Shown piece after piece: positions 35,501 to 43,220 of a stretch of 64,000 nt of DNA. This DNA is from JAPLDB01 sp038206355 (GTDB lineage: Bacteria; Bacteroidota; Bacteroidia; AKYH767-A; 2013-40CM-41-45). Each line of letters starts with the position of its first letter. Within the stretch, counting starts at the first letter, position 1. The DNA is taken from contig JBBRAY010000003.1 in assembly GCA_038206355.1 (NCBI GenBank), positions 62,001 to 126,000 on the forward strand, given 5' to 3'. The notes beneath the pieces are model-generated. The model was not told the origin of the DNA and searched no databases. It worked only from the letters and a program-made list of their open reading frames with translations. Both the position numbers and the translations under genes were made by a program.

Positions 35501-36141
35501 GTGATGAATTGTTATTAAACATTCTTCCGGCAGAAGTTGCAGAAGAATTAAAAGACAAAGGTACCACTACTGCGAAAGATTTCAGCGAAGTAACCGTTCT
35601 TTTCACCGATTTTAAAAACTTTACTTTAGTGAGCGAAAAACTTAGTGCCCAGGAGTTGGTAAATGAAATTAATTTTTGCTATTCAGCATTTGATAACATC
35701 ATCACCAAACATGGTATAGAAAAAATAAAAACAATTGGCGACAGCTACATGTGTGCCGGAGGATTGCCCGTTCCCAATAATACAAATGCCGAAGATATTG
35801 TAAATGCCGCTTTGGAGATTCGTGATTTTATAGATACAGAAAAACAAAAACGAATTACTGGGGGCCTCCCCTATTTTGAAATCCGTATCGGATGCAACAC
35901 AGGCCCAGTAGTGGCAGGAATAGTCGGCATTAAGAAGTTTGCCTATGACATCTGGGGCGATACTGTTAATATTGCTTCCCGAATGGAATCAAGTGGTGAA
36001 GCAGGAAAAGTAAACATCAGCGGAAGCACTTATGAATTGGTAAAGGAAAAATTTAAGTGTGAACACCGCGGCAAAATTGAAGCGAAAAATAAAGGATTGA
36101 TTGATATGTACTTTGTTATCCGTAGCCTTAGCGAAGGATAA
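32581..36141 (+). CDS. Propeller-sensor adenylate cyclase (Reg_prop, Y_Y_Y, TM, class III cyclase)
   Basis: The ATG at 32581 gives 1186 residues. A lipobox GLSSC (C25) follows the signal helix. Twelve near-identical 42-residue blades (NLWFGTDGGGVSKYDG) are followed by two divergent ones (GKIYLGTNAGI, GIIWIATGSDKT), 14 in all, enough for two seven-bladed propellers. Next come a Y_Y_Y domain (about 845-910), a membrane helix (about 916-936), a coiled coil and the cyclase domain. Catalytic residues are complete: D1010 (FTDFKNF), D1054 (GDSYM), adenine-selecting K1050 and D1123, and VNIASRM. The sensor half is that of hybrid two-component systems, but the output is cAMP synthesis. The ligand is unknown. 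The tail VIRSLSEG is encoded by a dispersed repeat. Confidence 0.9.
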   Translation: MNKPIYYSSLQLFIFLVVIIGLSSCAHSKKQEVDTNVIQTNILPPHVTILVNLPDSIKPKQIFLDRVAKPLTFNIPTKTGGSYTVHTNSESKGIKFQPPIVHSFVDSITHLPVEVESRGSPNFTTFTTGKGLALDAVACGFKDMNGNLWFGTYGGGVSKYDGHSFTTFSTSQGLANNTVFSITQDKKGNIWFGTDGGGVSKYDGHTFTTFSTSQGLADNTIRSIKEDKHGNIWFGTDGGGVCKYDGNNFTTFSTSHGIANNTVFSILEDKTGNLWFGTDGGGVSKYDGNNFTTFSTSQGLANNTVSSILEDKTGNLWFGTDGGGVSKYDGHSFSNFSTSQGLANNTVFSITQDKTGDLWFGTGGGGVSKYDGHSFTTFSTSRGLANNMVFSITQDKTGNLWFGTYGGGVIKYDGHSFTTFSTSQGLANNMVFSILQDKTGNLWFGTDGGGVSKYDEQSFTTFSTSQGLANNTVYSITQDKSGNFWFGTEGEGVSKYDGYSFTTFSTSQGLANNTVFSILEDKTGNLWFGTYGGGVSKYDGHSFTTFTTAQGLANNTVWSIIEDKKGNLWFGTDGGGVSKYDGHSFTTFSTSQGLVNNTVMSILEDKTGNLWFSTDGGVSFLSRETLAEFPALVKVDDNVKWSKIKLFENITIEDDLPDNTVTQIVESENGKIYLGTNAGICELIQSNSSEKDWVIGQIFNSAKGYPVKDVNAGQNAMFKDSNGIIWIATGSDKTALVRFDPKVFNKSPIPVMVLNSVKINEENICWNVLNSKLTDTNSKLDSNTTAPNITEEVSTFGIRLSDAKRDSMQQKFKDICFDGISKWYPIPQNLILPYEHNNITIDFNAIETGKNFSVNYQHKLEGYDKDWSQPSTKSSATFGNIFEGTYTFKVKAQNPDGVWGKPIFYSFKVLPPWWRTWWMYVLYVILVVSIIGGYIKWREKALKRENVILEQKINVATKVIREEKEKVEVEKKRSDELLLNILPAEVAEELKDKGTTTAKDFSEVTVLFTDFKNFTLVSEKLSAQELVNEINFCYSAFDNIITKHGIEKIKTIGDSYMCAGGLPVPNNTNAEDIVNAALEIRDFIDTEKQKRITGGLPYFEIRIGCNTGPVVAGIVGIKKFAYDIWGDTVNIASRMESSGEAGKVNISGSTYELVKEKFKCEHRGKIEAKNKGLIDMYFVIRSLSEG
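32943..34436 (+). repeat. Tandem 126-bp coding repeats, twelve units
   Basis: Twelve blades of the propeller are encoded by tandem 126-base units that stay highly similar at DNA level; for example ggaaacctctggttcggtac recurs exactly 126 bases apart near 33394 and 33520. Silent sites are also conserved, which points to recent duplication or gene conversion and to likely variation in copy number. Confidence 0.9.
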
Positions 36142-36149
36142 CTTTGTTA
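36115..36149 (+). repeat. GTTATCCGTAGCC repeat at the cyclase 3' end
   Basis: gttatccgtagccttagcg continuing to gaaggataactttgtt is identical over 34 bases to the copy at 37280. It encodes the last residues of the cyclase and its stop codon, and contains the inverted pair gttatcc/ggataac. Confidence 0.8.
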
Positions 36150-36161
36150 TGTACAATTTTC

Positions 36162-37148
36162 ATGAACCGAAAAAGTCTATTAAATCAACTTGAATTAGCT
36201 TATGCTCCATTGACAGCGTATGAATTCGCAGTGGTCAAGGACGACAAATCAATTGATAGAGCACTTGAGAAAGCAAGCCTGTATATCATTGGACAAAGAC
36301 CCGTTATTACTTTTGAAAATGTAATTCCCAACACAACAGTTTACCAATTGAACTTTGAAATTCATCAAAAAGGCAACTCAAATATTTTAAAATGCAAATT
36401 GCCATTTGACCAAGAAATATTTGGATTAATGGAGGACAATGTCGTTGATGTAGCATTTAATTATCTAGACAAATCCGTTGTGCAAAATAGTCCACCATTC
36501 AATAATATTCATGGTTTCTCATTAGTAAAGCACAAAAAAGAAGGAAAAGAGTTTCTTATTTGGTTCTCTCCAGAAAAACTCCTCCAAAATTGGTGGAAGG
36601 AAATTATAGATTGCGAAATTGAAGGCGATTGGAAATCATTTTTACAATATAAAGTTCATTATGTTGGTAAAGCAACAAAGCAAAGCATATTAAAACGCCT
36701 GACAGGACATTCGACATTTCAAGATATTCTTTCTTTGGAAGCACCGGTGACAGAAAAACAACTGCCAGCAAATGAAATTGTAATCCTTCCCTTTGAGTTT
36801 CAAGATAATTTGCAAATTCAATCATTTGGACCAGGATCTGAAACTAAAGATATGGTTGCTTCATTGCTAGGAGAAAATTATCCCGACCAAGAAAAAGTGT
36901 TTCTTGACGCTGAGAAGGCTTTAATTAAAGCTATGCAACCATCTTACAATAAAGAGATGTTCAATAATTATCCTGTTAGCAAAGACGGCCTTTACAATGA
37001 CAACTATGATGCAATTTCATATACGCTTATCGACCCAATCGTATTGACTTACGAAGAAGGAAAAATCCGAGGTGGTCTGACTCATATTGGTGGAGACGCT
37101 ATTTTAATACTTGACAACAATGAATTCAAACTTGTTAGACATGAATAA
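36162..37148 (+). CDS. GIY-YIG-like protein of unknown function, possible integron cassette gene
   Basis: The start ATG is set at 36162 (MNRKSLLNQLELAY), 21 bases after the cyclase stop, giving 328 residues; a further in-frame start exists at 36144. The N-terminal 140 residues are of no family I recognise. The centre reads KVHYVGKATKQSILKRLTGH: Y167-V-G169, R179 and H183. It is followed by E251 in DAEKALIKAMQPSYNKE, matching the order and spacing of the GIY-YIG nuclease fold (YIG, catalytic Arg, later Glu, then P-x-Y-N). Nuclease activity is inferred only. The gene is more A/T rich than its neighbours. Six bases after its stop begins an attC-like inverted repeat, as expected for an integron gene cassette. 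Confidence 0.62.
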   Translation: MNRKSLLNQLELAYAPLTAYEFAVVKDDKSIDRALEKASLYIIGQRPVITFENVIPNTTVYQLNFEIHQKGNSNILKCKLPFDQEIFGLMEDNVVDVAFNYLDKSVVQNSPPFNNIHGFSLVKHKKEGKEFLIWFSPEKLLQNWWKEIIDCEIEGDWKSFLQYKVHYVGKATKQSILKRLTGHSTFQDILSLEAPVTEKQLPANEIVILPFEFQDNLQIQSFGPGSETKDMVASLLGENYPDQEKVFLDAEKALIKAMQPSYNKEMFNNYPVSKDGLYNDNYDAISYTLIDPIVLTYEEGKIRGGLTHIGGDAILILDNNEFKLVRHE

Positions 37149-37154
37149 AACTTT

Positions 37155-37286
37155 ACATAACAGGCGTTTGGCAAAAGTAGCGGTTCAGTACTCCGCAGAC
37201 ACATTTGTGGTTAATCAAAGTTTGGTTCTCCGCACCAACATTTGTGGTGAAAATCGCCACCTTCGCCAAGCGCCAAAACGTTATCC
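37155..37286 (+). other. attC-like recombination site
   Basis: The outer boxes ACATAAC (37155-37161) and GTTATCC (37280-37286) pair through ATAAC/GTTAT. Inside, GGCGTTTGGC (37163-37172) pairs with GCCAAGCGCC (37265-37274) over ten positions with one G-U. The stem continues inward with bulged single bases (agtagcggtt against aatcgccacct). The large terminal region carries its own hairpin caccaacatttgtggtg. R and L boxes, an unpaired spacer, extrahelical bases and a variable loop, in about 132 bases placed directly after a stop codon, are the attC layout. The R boxes deviate from the textbook RYYYAAC/GTTRRRY, and no intI gene is in the window. Confidence 0.55.
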
Positions 37287-37320
37287 GTAGCCTTAGCGAA
37301 GGATAACTTTGTTGAACGTA
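37280..37320 (+). repeat. GTTATCCGTAGCC repeat after the attC-like site
   Basis: The copy begins exactly at the predicted recombination point G/TTATCC and repeats 34 bases of the sequence at 36115. The segment carrying the GIY-YIG-like gene is thus bracketed by direct repeats. Bases 37321-37767 beyond it hold no supported gene: a 68-codon minus-strand frame (37498-37704) looks like a degenerate repeat product. Confidence 0.7.
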
Positions 37321-37767
37321 GCTATCTCAATCTGCGTAGCTTCCAGCAGATCAGATGGCGCATTTCAAATTCATGTAACATTAAATTTGATCATCCTGGA
37401 GAAAATTGTGACACGTCATAAGCATAAAATGAACTGCCTCACACCATAGCTGCGAATTCTCCGAGTCTATTTCGCCAAGCATCTTCAGCTTCAAAGACTA
37501 AAAGCCTTCTTCACCGAAATAGCGTTCGCTACTAAGGCCGTACATCCCCATCGCAAGGTCCGGGGTATTGGGCGAAGGGAATAGATATCCTACCATAGTA
37601 CACGCCTTTTTGCAGGATGAAATTACGTTTATTAAATTATTGCGGTTTACACCTGTTGGGTAGCCTTGAAAACAATAACGTTTTCTAAAAAATAATTTAG
37701 GCAAACGAAACCCCGGAAAAATTTCTCTGTCCGGGCTTTAATTATTTGTTGATTGAATCGTGAGGCC

Positions 37768-38178
37768 CTACCCCGCCATTTCAAAATTGGTCGTTAATAT
37801 CGAATCGATCTTCTGAAAACTTCCGGCACTTTTAACAACATAATCCATAGCGCCTTTCTTCCTCGCTAACTCAATAACATTCTCATTCTCCACCGATGTA
37901 AGCATGATCACGTTGGTGTCAGGATAAATTTCTTTCAACTTGGTAAGCGTTTCAAGGCCATCTCTGGAAGGCCCAAACGAGCTATCAAGAAAATAATCCA
38001 TGATGACCAACTGCGGCTCTTCTACGTTCCCTGAAATCAGTTCCTTCAGACAAGCATCACCGCTGGAATATTCCTTCACCTGCAGTTGTTTGTATTTAGA
38101 AAGATGGTCTGCAAGCATGGAACGTTGTACAGCATTGTCTTCTACAATGAATATCGTATTGAGTTTTTTCGTTGCCAT
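37768..38178 (-). CDS. Stand-alone response regulator receiver domain
   Basis: 136 residues, only a CheY-like receiver domain. The acidic pocket is E13-D14 and the phosphoacceptor is D61 (VIMDYFLD), with the conserved T in VIMLTS and K in YVVKSAG. A short insertion (SSFGPSRDG) follows the phosphorylation site. There is no output domain, so it probably passes a signal by protein contact or within a phosphorelay; hybrid kinases are encoded at 59-64 kb but nothing links them directly. Monocistronic. Confidence 0.92.
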   Translation of the reverse strand: MATKKLNTIFIVEDNAVQRSMLADHLSKYKQLQVKEYSSGDACLKELISGNVEEPQLVIMDYFLDSSFGPSRDGLETLTKLKEIYPDTNVIMLTSVENENVIELARKKGAMDYVVKSAGSFQKIDSILTTNFEMAG

Positions 38179-38264
38179 AATATGGATATTAAAATTTTAC
38201 TATTCCCATGGTGAACAGCGGAAAGCGAATGTATAAAATTTTATCTGAGTAAAATAGTATTTGA

Positions 38265-41200
38265 TTACTCCACAATCAGGTTCACCCTCGCCATGGAATT
38301 ATCAGTACTTTTTACCACTATAAGATAAACGCCCGGCGGAAGATTCATTAGGTTTAATTCCATCCCATTCATTCCTTCTGCCATTTGAAATTCATTGCTT
38401 TGAACTTCTCTTCCCGTCAGATCAAAAATGCTGAGCAAAGCATTAGATGCTTTATCGGCATTAAACCGCAACGTTGCAGATGCATGGGCAGGATTCGGAA
38501 ATACCATAACATCATGCAACAGTCCTCCTTCATCAACCGATGCAAGTCGCGCAGCAAGCGTTGTAAAAATTACCGGGGAAGAATAAATACTTGAAGACCC
38601 ACTGGCTGTACACAAGCTCCTCACCTGCCACTGAAAAACCGTTGATGCCGATAGACCGGAGAGCATCGCATTTGTAGTACCTCCACCTCCATTCACATCT
38701 TTCCAGAAATAATTTGTTGTGCCATTTACAGAGTAACGAATACGGAATGTATCTGCTACAACTAAATTTGTCCAGTTTACGAACGCTGACGAGCTGCTAA
38801 TATTATTTGTAGATAAACCGTAAGGAACAATGCATGCTACAGAAGAACTCAGCGTTGTGAAAATATAGGAGTTGCTGTAAGCGCTGCTCACACCTGAACA
38901 CCTCGAACTCACCTGAAACTGATAAACAGTCGCAGGAACAAGTCCTGAAATATTCGTGCTGCTTCCTCCTGCTCCGTTCACGTCTTTCCAGATATAATTC
39001 ATGCTTCCGTTTACCGAATAACGTATGCGGAAAGTATCTGCTGAAACAAGATTGGTCCAGCTTATCTGCGCTGATGTATTGGTAATTGCCGTCGCATTCA
39101 GATTATATGGTGTGATACATGGAACAGTCGTATTTAATGTTGTAAATGTAAATGATGTACTGTACGGACTACTCACGCCTACACATTTTGAACTCACCTG
39201 AAACTGATATGTTGTCCCCTGTGCAAGTCCGGTCAACATGGTGTTGTGTGCACCGCTTCCATTCACGTCTTTCCAGAAATAATTCTGCGTATTATTCACC
39301 GAGTACCTGATTCTGAAAGTATCTGCTGAAACCAAATTCGTCCAGCTGATTAAGGCCGAGGTATTGGCTATCGAAGATGCACCGAGGTTATAAGGTGTGA
39401 TGCATGGAACGGAATTGCTTAATGTTGTAAACGTTGAAGGATTTGCCTGGTATACCGAGGATGAAATGTTCACACAAAGACTCCTTACCCACCAGTCGTA
39501 TTGTGTTCCGGGATTCAATCCTGTGAGTGCAGTAGAGACAACATTCGGCTGACCGCTAATTTTTTTCCAGATAAAATTTGTGGTGTTGTGCACTGCATAC
39601 CGCACAAGAAAACTATCTGCAGATGCACCCGTCCAGTTTACCTGAACCGATGTGTTTAAAATACTTGTTGTTGAAAGATTTGTCGGCATAAGGCAATTGA
39701 CAGTCGGACTTGTTACAATCACTTCCTGCGTTTCGGTTCCTGTACATCCTTGTGTATTGGTATAAGAATACATGATGCTGTATGGTCCGCCCACGCCGGC
39801 TGTTGCAGGATTAAACTGATTGCCTGCTACACCCGGTCCTGAAAATGTTCCGCCTGGCGGAGTGCCAACAAGCAATGCAGGAGATGCATTGGAAACATAA
39901 GATGTATTTAATCCTGTAAATGAAACTGAAGGGATTGTATTCACTGTTGCGATAACAGGTACGCGCGAACTTTTTGCAACAAGGTCGGGTGATTTTACAA
40001 TCATGTCATAAAAGAATGTGAAATTGCTGTGTCCTGAATAAGATCCGAAGATGGAGCAGATGCCGGGAGCAGTATAGGGATATGAAACACCTGAAGTATT
40101 ATAGTAAAGATTCGGAGTTCCGCTTACCAGAAGTTTATATCCGGAGCCTGCAGGAATAAACCAGTTCAGTGAAATTACATTGGCTCCCGTAGATGCGATA
40201 TTGATGCTCACCGATTTTAATTGTGTTGATGCGCGATCCTGTAAAATAAAAGTTCTGTTGCCTGTTGTTGATGCAAACACTTTTACACTTACCAGAGTGA
40301 TATCGCTTACTGCATCAAACTGGGAGTACCATGTATTTGACGGTGCAGAAGTCTGATATGCCCCACTCCCGATTGTATTATCTGCAGGACCTACGTGCGT
40401 AGTGGCTCCCGTAGTTGTTACTTCATTCTGTACATAATATGTAGTGTTAGTAGAAAGTGGAGGAGTGACATAAGAGCTTCCTGTGGTCAGCGGTATAGTC
40501 GCTACCGGTGAATTATACCACTTCATTATTCCGGTTCCTCCGTTAGAAGCGCCAAGTGTTACGATACCATTTCCGCATCTTGAGCCATCGTTTGTGGATG
40601 GTGTATTGGCCGAAGGGAGAACAGAAACAACAAATGGAGATGATGTCGCAGTACCGCAATAATTGGTAACAGCACAAGTATAAGAACCGGCTGCACTTAC
40701 GGTAATGCTTTGTGTAACCGCTCCGCCGGGCGCCCATAAATAGGATGAACCTGCAGTTGCAGTCAGCGTAATGTTGTCTCCCGGTAATATTGTCCCCGGT
40801 TTATTGGCAGAAATTTTTGTTACCGGTGAACCCGGCGACGACTGATTGGAAATTGTAACCGGTACTGCAATTACATTATTGTTTTCATTCAGCTCAGTCA
40901 TGTTTTGATTCGGATCAAGCTGAACTACTATATAATATGTTCCGTTGCATGTTCCCGCCGGAATATCAATCCACATACCATCAAGTCCCGAACTGTAGCT
41001 GTCGTACCAGCCATTGGAGATTCCTTGCAATGTAGATGAGCAGCCGTAATTACCGGATCCTATAGTATAGTTTGGAATCTGTGTTGATGTTTTCGGATTG
41101 TTGTTGTCATCTCTGCAATATATACCGCTGCCGTTATCGCATGATGCAATGTCGAGCAGACAAAATGCTAGCTTGGTTCCTGTTCCAACAATACTCCAGT

Positions 41201-41732
41201 GCGTAGGATCAGGATCATTGGGGTTTTGAATTCTCAGCGTATAAATCCCCCAGTTATCCACGTGCATGTGACCATGAGAAGGATGGTATGTCATCGTTCC
41301 GCATGGGACATCTGTATAAGACATCACTGCTCCGTTTTTATGATAGATGCGCTGCACAACAAATCTTTTCGGGACTCTTCCATCTGCACACAGTGTTCCC
41401 GGATCTGATGTGAGTGTATCGGTTCCACATAACCACTTATTGATGGATCTTGTTTCAAGCGGACCATATCCGATGTTAGGTGTTGTTCCTGTTAATCTCA
41501 GTCGTCCGTCATTACTTCCCTGGGAGCCACTCGCTGAATTGCCTGTTTGTGTGTAAACAGTATAGCTGTTTTGAACGGCATCAACGGATACTTTAACGTC
41601 GGGAAGCAGGTCACAATTTGTTCCGCCTCCCGGAGGACAAACGCACGACGTTGCATTTGTTGTGGTGCATTGTGAAAATGAGGAATAAGAAAATAATACG
41701 ATACTGAGGAAAGTAAAAAGTGTACGTTTCAT
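38265..41732 (-). CDS. Secreted lysyl-oxidase-like, Ig/FN3-repeat protein with T9SS tail
   Basis: 1155 residues. After a signal peptide (1-20), residues about 40-290 form a lysyl-oxidase-like domain. Its copper-type motif HPSHGHMHV (H153, H155, H157 as HxHxH) and the later GWYDSYSSGLDGMWIDI and NGTYYIVVQLDPNQNMTE are those of that family. An Ig-like domain and a lectin-like segment follow. Four closely similar fibronectin type III repeats come next (ISWTNLVSADTFRIRYS, then TTYQFQVSSKC). The end (VMVFPNPAHASATLRF, LPPGVYLIVVKS) is a T9SS type A sorting domain. A surface enzyme acting on protein amines is inferred; the quinone cofactor residues cannot be confirmed by eye. Confidence 0.8.
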   Translation of the reverse strand: MKRTLFTFLSIVLFSYSSFSQCTTTNATSCVCPPGGGTNCDLLPDVKVSVDAVQNSYTVYTQTGNSASGSQGSNDGRLRLTGTTPNIGYGPLETRSINKWLCGTDTLTSDPGTLCADGRVPKRFVVQRIYHKNGAVMSYTDVPCGTMTYHPSHGHMHVDNWGIYTLRIQNPNDPDPTHWSIVGTGTKLAFCLLDIASCDNGSGIYCRDDNNNPKTSTQIPNYTIGSGNYGCSSTLQGISNGWYDSYSSGLDGMWIDIPAGTCNGTYYIVVQLDPNQNMTELNENNNVIAVPVTISNQSSPGSPVTKISANKPGTILPGDNITLTATAGSSYLWAPGGAVTQSITVSAAGSYTCAVTNYCGTATSSPFVVSVLPSANTPSTNDGSRCGNGIVTLGASNGGTGIMKWYNSPVATIPLTTGSSYVTPPLSTNTTYYVQNEVTTTGATTHVGPADNTIGSGAYQTSAPSNTWYSQFDAVSDITLVSVKVFASTTGNRTFILQDRASTQLKSVSINIASTGANVISLNWFIPAGSGYKLLVSGTPNLYYNTSGVSYPYTAPGICSIFGSYSGHSNFTFFYDMIVKSPDLVAKSSRVPVIATVNTIPSVSFTGLNTSYVSNASPALLVGTPPGGTFSGPGVAGNQFNPATAGVGGPYSIMYSYTNTQGCTGTETQEVIVTSPTVNCLMPTNLSTTSILNTSVQVNWTGASADSFLVRYAVHNTTNFIWKKISGQPNVVSTALTGLNPGTQYDWWVRSLCVNISSSVYQANPSTFTTLSNSVPCITPYNLGASSIANTSALISWTNLVSADTFRIRYSVNNTQNYFWKDVNGSGAHNTMLTGLAQGTTYQFQVSSKCVGVSSPYSTSFTFTTLNTTVPCITPYNLNATAITNTSAQISWTNLVSADTFRIRYSVNGSMNYIWKDVNGAGGSSTNISGLVPATVYQFQVSSRCSGVSSAYSNSYIFTTLSSSVACIVPYGLSTNNISSSSAFVNWTNLVVADTFRIRYSVNGTTNYFWKDVNGGGGTTNAMLSGLSASTVFQWQVRSLCTASGSSSIYSSPVIFTTLAARLASVDEGGLLHDVMVFPNPAHASATLRFNADKASNALLSIFDLTGREVQSNEFQMAEGMNGMELNLMNLPPGVYLIVVKSTDNSMARVNLIVE

Positions 41733-41754
41733 AAATTGAGTTTGATTGGAGAGC

Positions 41755-41785
41755 CAAACTAAAAAAAATTCTCCTGAAAAACAAG
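41755..41785 (-). promoter_or_regulatory. Candidate Bacteroidota promoter of the 38-41.7 kb gene
   Basis: On the minus strand, CTTG (41785-41782), 19 bases, then TTAGTTTG (41762-41755). This matches TTTG-N19-TAnnTTTG at three of four and seven of eight positions if the fixed and free positions are counted together. It lies 22 bases before the start codon. Confidence 0.5.
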
Positions 41786-41916
41786 CGGGATAAGGATTTC
41801 AAAGGTTTATGGTGGGAAAATACCGGATTATTCTTTTCCCTCAGAAAATATTCCAGGCAAAGAATTCATGTTCAATAGTTTCATGATTTGTTTTCCGGAC
41901 AGCGATGGCTTTCCTC

Positions 41917-41957
41917 TTGCCTTTCTCTGTGTACCTCCATTTTCTCTGTGGTTAAAA
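41917..41957. repeat. CTCTGTGTACCTC-type intergenic repeat
   Basis: The stretch tttctctgtgtacctcc then ttttctctgtggttaaa belongs to a short-period repeat type (ctctgtg.. units ending ggttaaa) that I recall from many Bacteroidota spacers. It lies between the TlpA-like gene and the T9SS gene; the remaining 200 bases of this spacer show nothing else. Confidence 0.45.
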
Positions 41958-41990
41958 TGGCTGTTTGCCTTTCAAAAATATTTCACCCTC

Positions 41991-43181
41991 CTATTCCTCC
42001 AGCAGTTTTTCAATCAACCCTGTAAAATGATCCTTCCACCTCTCAAAAAAAACTCCTGTTGCCGGTCCTGAAAAACCGGTGTGAATATTTCGTACGCGCC
42101 CTTTTTTATCAATGACAATGGTGGTTGGAAAACTCAGGATAGGACTAAGCATGGGCAAAGTTTTTTCGCGCTTGTCTTTATCCGTTGATCCGGCAAAAAG
42201 AAGCGTGTATTCTATTCCGTAACGTTCATTCAATCGCTTCAGGTTTTTCTTTGCTGTTTGTAATGTGGGAATTCGTTCATAGTCGAGCCCGATAATCTCC
42301 AAACCTTTCTCCCTGTACTTTTTATAAAATGGCGAGAGGAATTCTGTTTCATCCATGCAATTCGGACACCACGTTCCCATAATCTGAATGACGATAACCT
42401 TGCCTCTGAATCTTTTATCTCCTGATGATACCATGTTGCTATCCATATCGGGAAAAGTAAAAGCAATTTTATCATATCCCTTTCTCAAAAAAGTGAGTGA
42501 ATCAGGATTGGGCAATTCAGCATTCTCATTCCTGATGGCTTTCCATGTGTCATGCCAGTGCATTCCGCTGTAAAAATTTCCGTCAAGTACATCATCAGGG
42601 TTGATGTCGGCATCAAAATAAAACAGGTGGCTTCCATCAAAACAGGAGAGGTACATTTTATTTCCATCAGCAAAACCTTCTAAGTAGCGGTAGTCGCCTG
42701 TGGGCGTAAGAAATGTTCCGGTGATGTGATTTCCCCGCTGACTGAATTCTCCGACGGCTTTATTCATTGGTGGCTCATCACCATCAAAAGTTACTTCCCA
42801 GCGGCCTTCGAAATTTTTTAACTCAAAAGAATTTACCAGAGGTAATAATCGTCCTGCTGTTGCTTCGAAAGGGACTACATTCTGACTTGTACGCGTATGG
42901 TTGAGAAAAACTCCTTTCAGTGTGTCGCCCGATATCCTGCATCGGATCTCAGAATCAAATACCGGCATCCTTATAAAAACCGAATCGCCTGATGCTGTGA
43001 TCTCTGTTACGCTTATCCTTTCCTGTGCGTTGATGAATTCAATGGCGTTGCCCTTCGATTCAAATTGAAACGGCAGGTTAACAGAATCATTCAACTGAAA
43101 AACGCCATGCCAATAACCCGGATTTATCTGACCAAGTGAAATAACAGGCAACGATATCAAGAGAATTATTTTTTTGATCAT
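41991..43181 (-). CDS. TlpA/thioredoxin-like exported protein
   Basis: 396 residues with a signal peptide (MIKKIILLISLPVISLGQ). The first 230 residues are a beta-rich domain without a known name. The C-terminal 150 are a TlpA/ResA-type thioredoxin fold with the redox motif W271-C272-P-N-C275 and the cis-proline-region LSFPTTIVIDKKGRVR. It should act in the periplasm as a thiol-disulfide reductase or a redox-linked maturation factor. It is divergent from rsmI with only 39 bases between them, so both promoters overlap. Confidence 0.88.
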   Translation of the reverse strand: MIKKIILLISLPVISLGQINPGYWHGVFQLNDSVNLPFQFESKGNAIEFINAQERISVTEITASGDSVFIRMPVFDSEIRCRISGDTLKGVFLNHTRTSQNVVPFEATAGRLLPLVNSFELKNFEGRWEVTFDGDEPPMNKAVGEFSQRGNHITGTFLTPTGDYRYLEGFADGNKMYLSCFDGSHLFYFDADINPDDVLDGNFYSGMHWHDTWKAIRNENAELPNPDSLTFLRKGYDKIAFTFPDMDSNMVSSGDKRFRGKVIVIQIMGTWCPNCMDETEFLSPFYKKYREKGLEIIGLDYERIPTLQTAKKNLKRLNERYGIEYTLLFAGSTDKDKREKTLPMLSPILSFPTTIVIDKKGRVRNIHTGFSGPATGVFFERWKDHFTGLIEKLLEE

Positions 43182-43220
43182 GATGTAAAAGTATTTTAAA
43201 ATACCTTTCGCCCTTCTATT
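43182..43220. promoter_or_regulatory. Compact divergent promoter region with 14-bp palindrome
   Basis: The 39-base gap between the TlpA-like gene and rsmI is centred on the palindrome GTATTTTAAAATAC (43191-43204). Each arm continues into a near-consensus minus-7 box: TACCTTTC rightward toward rsmI and TACTTTTA leftward toward the TlpA-like gene. The two transcripts therefore appear to start back to back with very short leaders. Confidence 0.55.

Noticed and set aside
37498..37704. 68-codon minus-strand frame with NNLINVISSCKKAC
   Set aside because: Non-coding repeat-like spacer; the peptide style is one I associate with degenerate repeats and no start or family support was seen.
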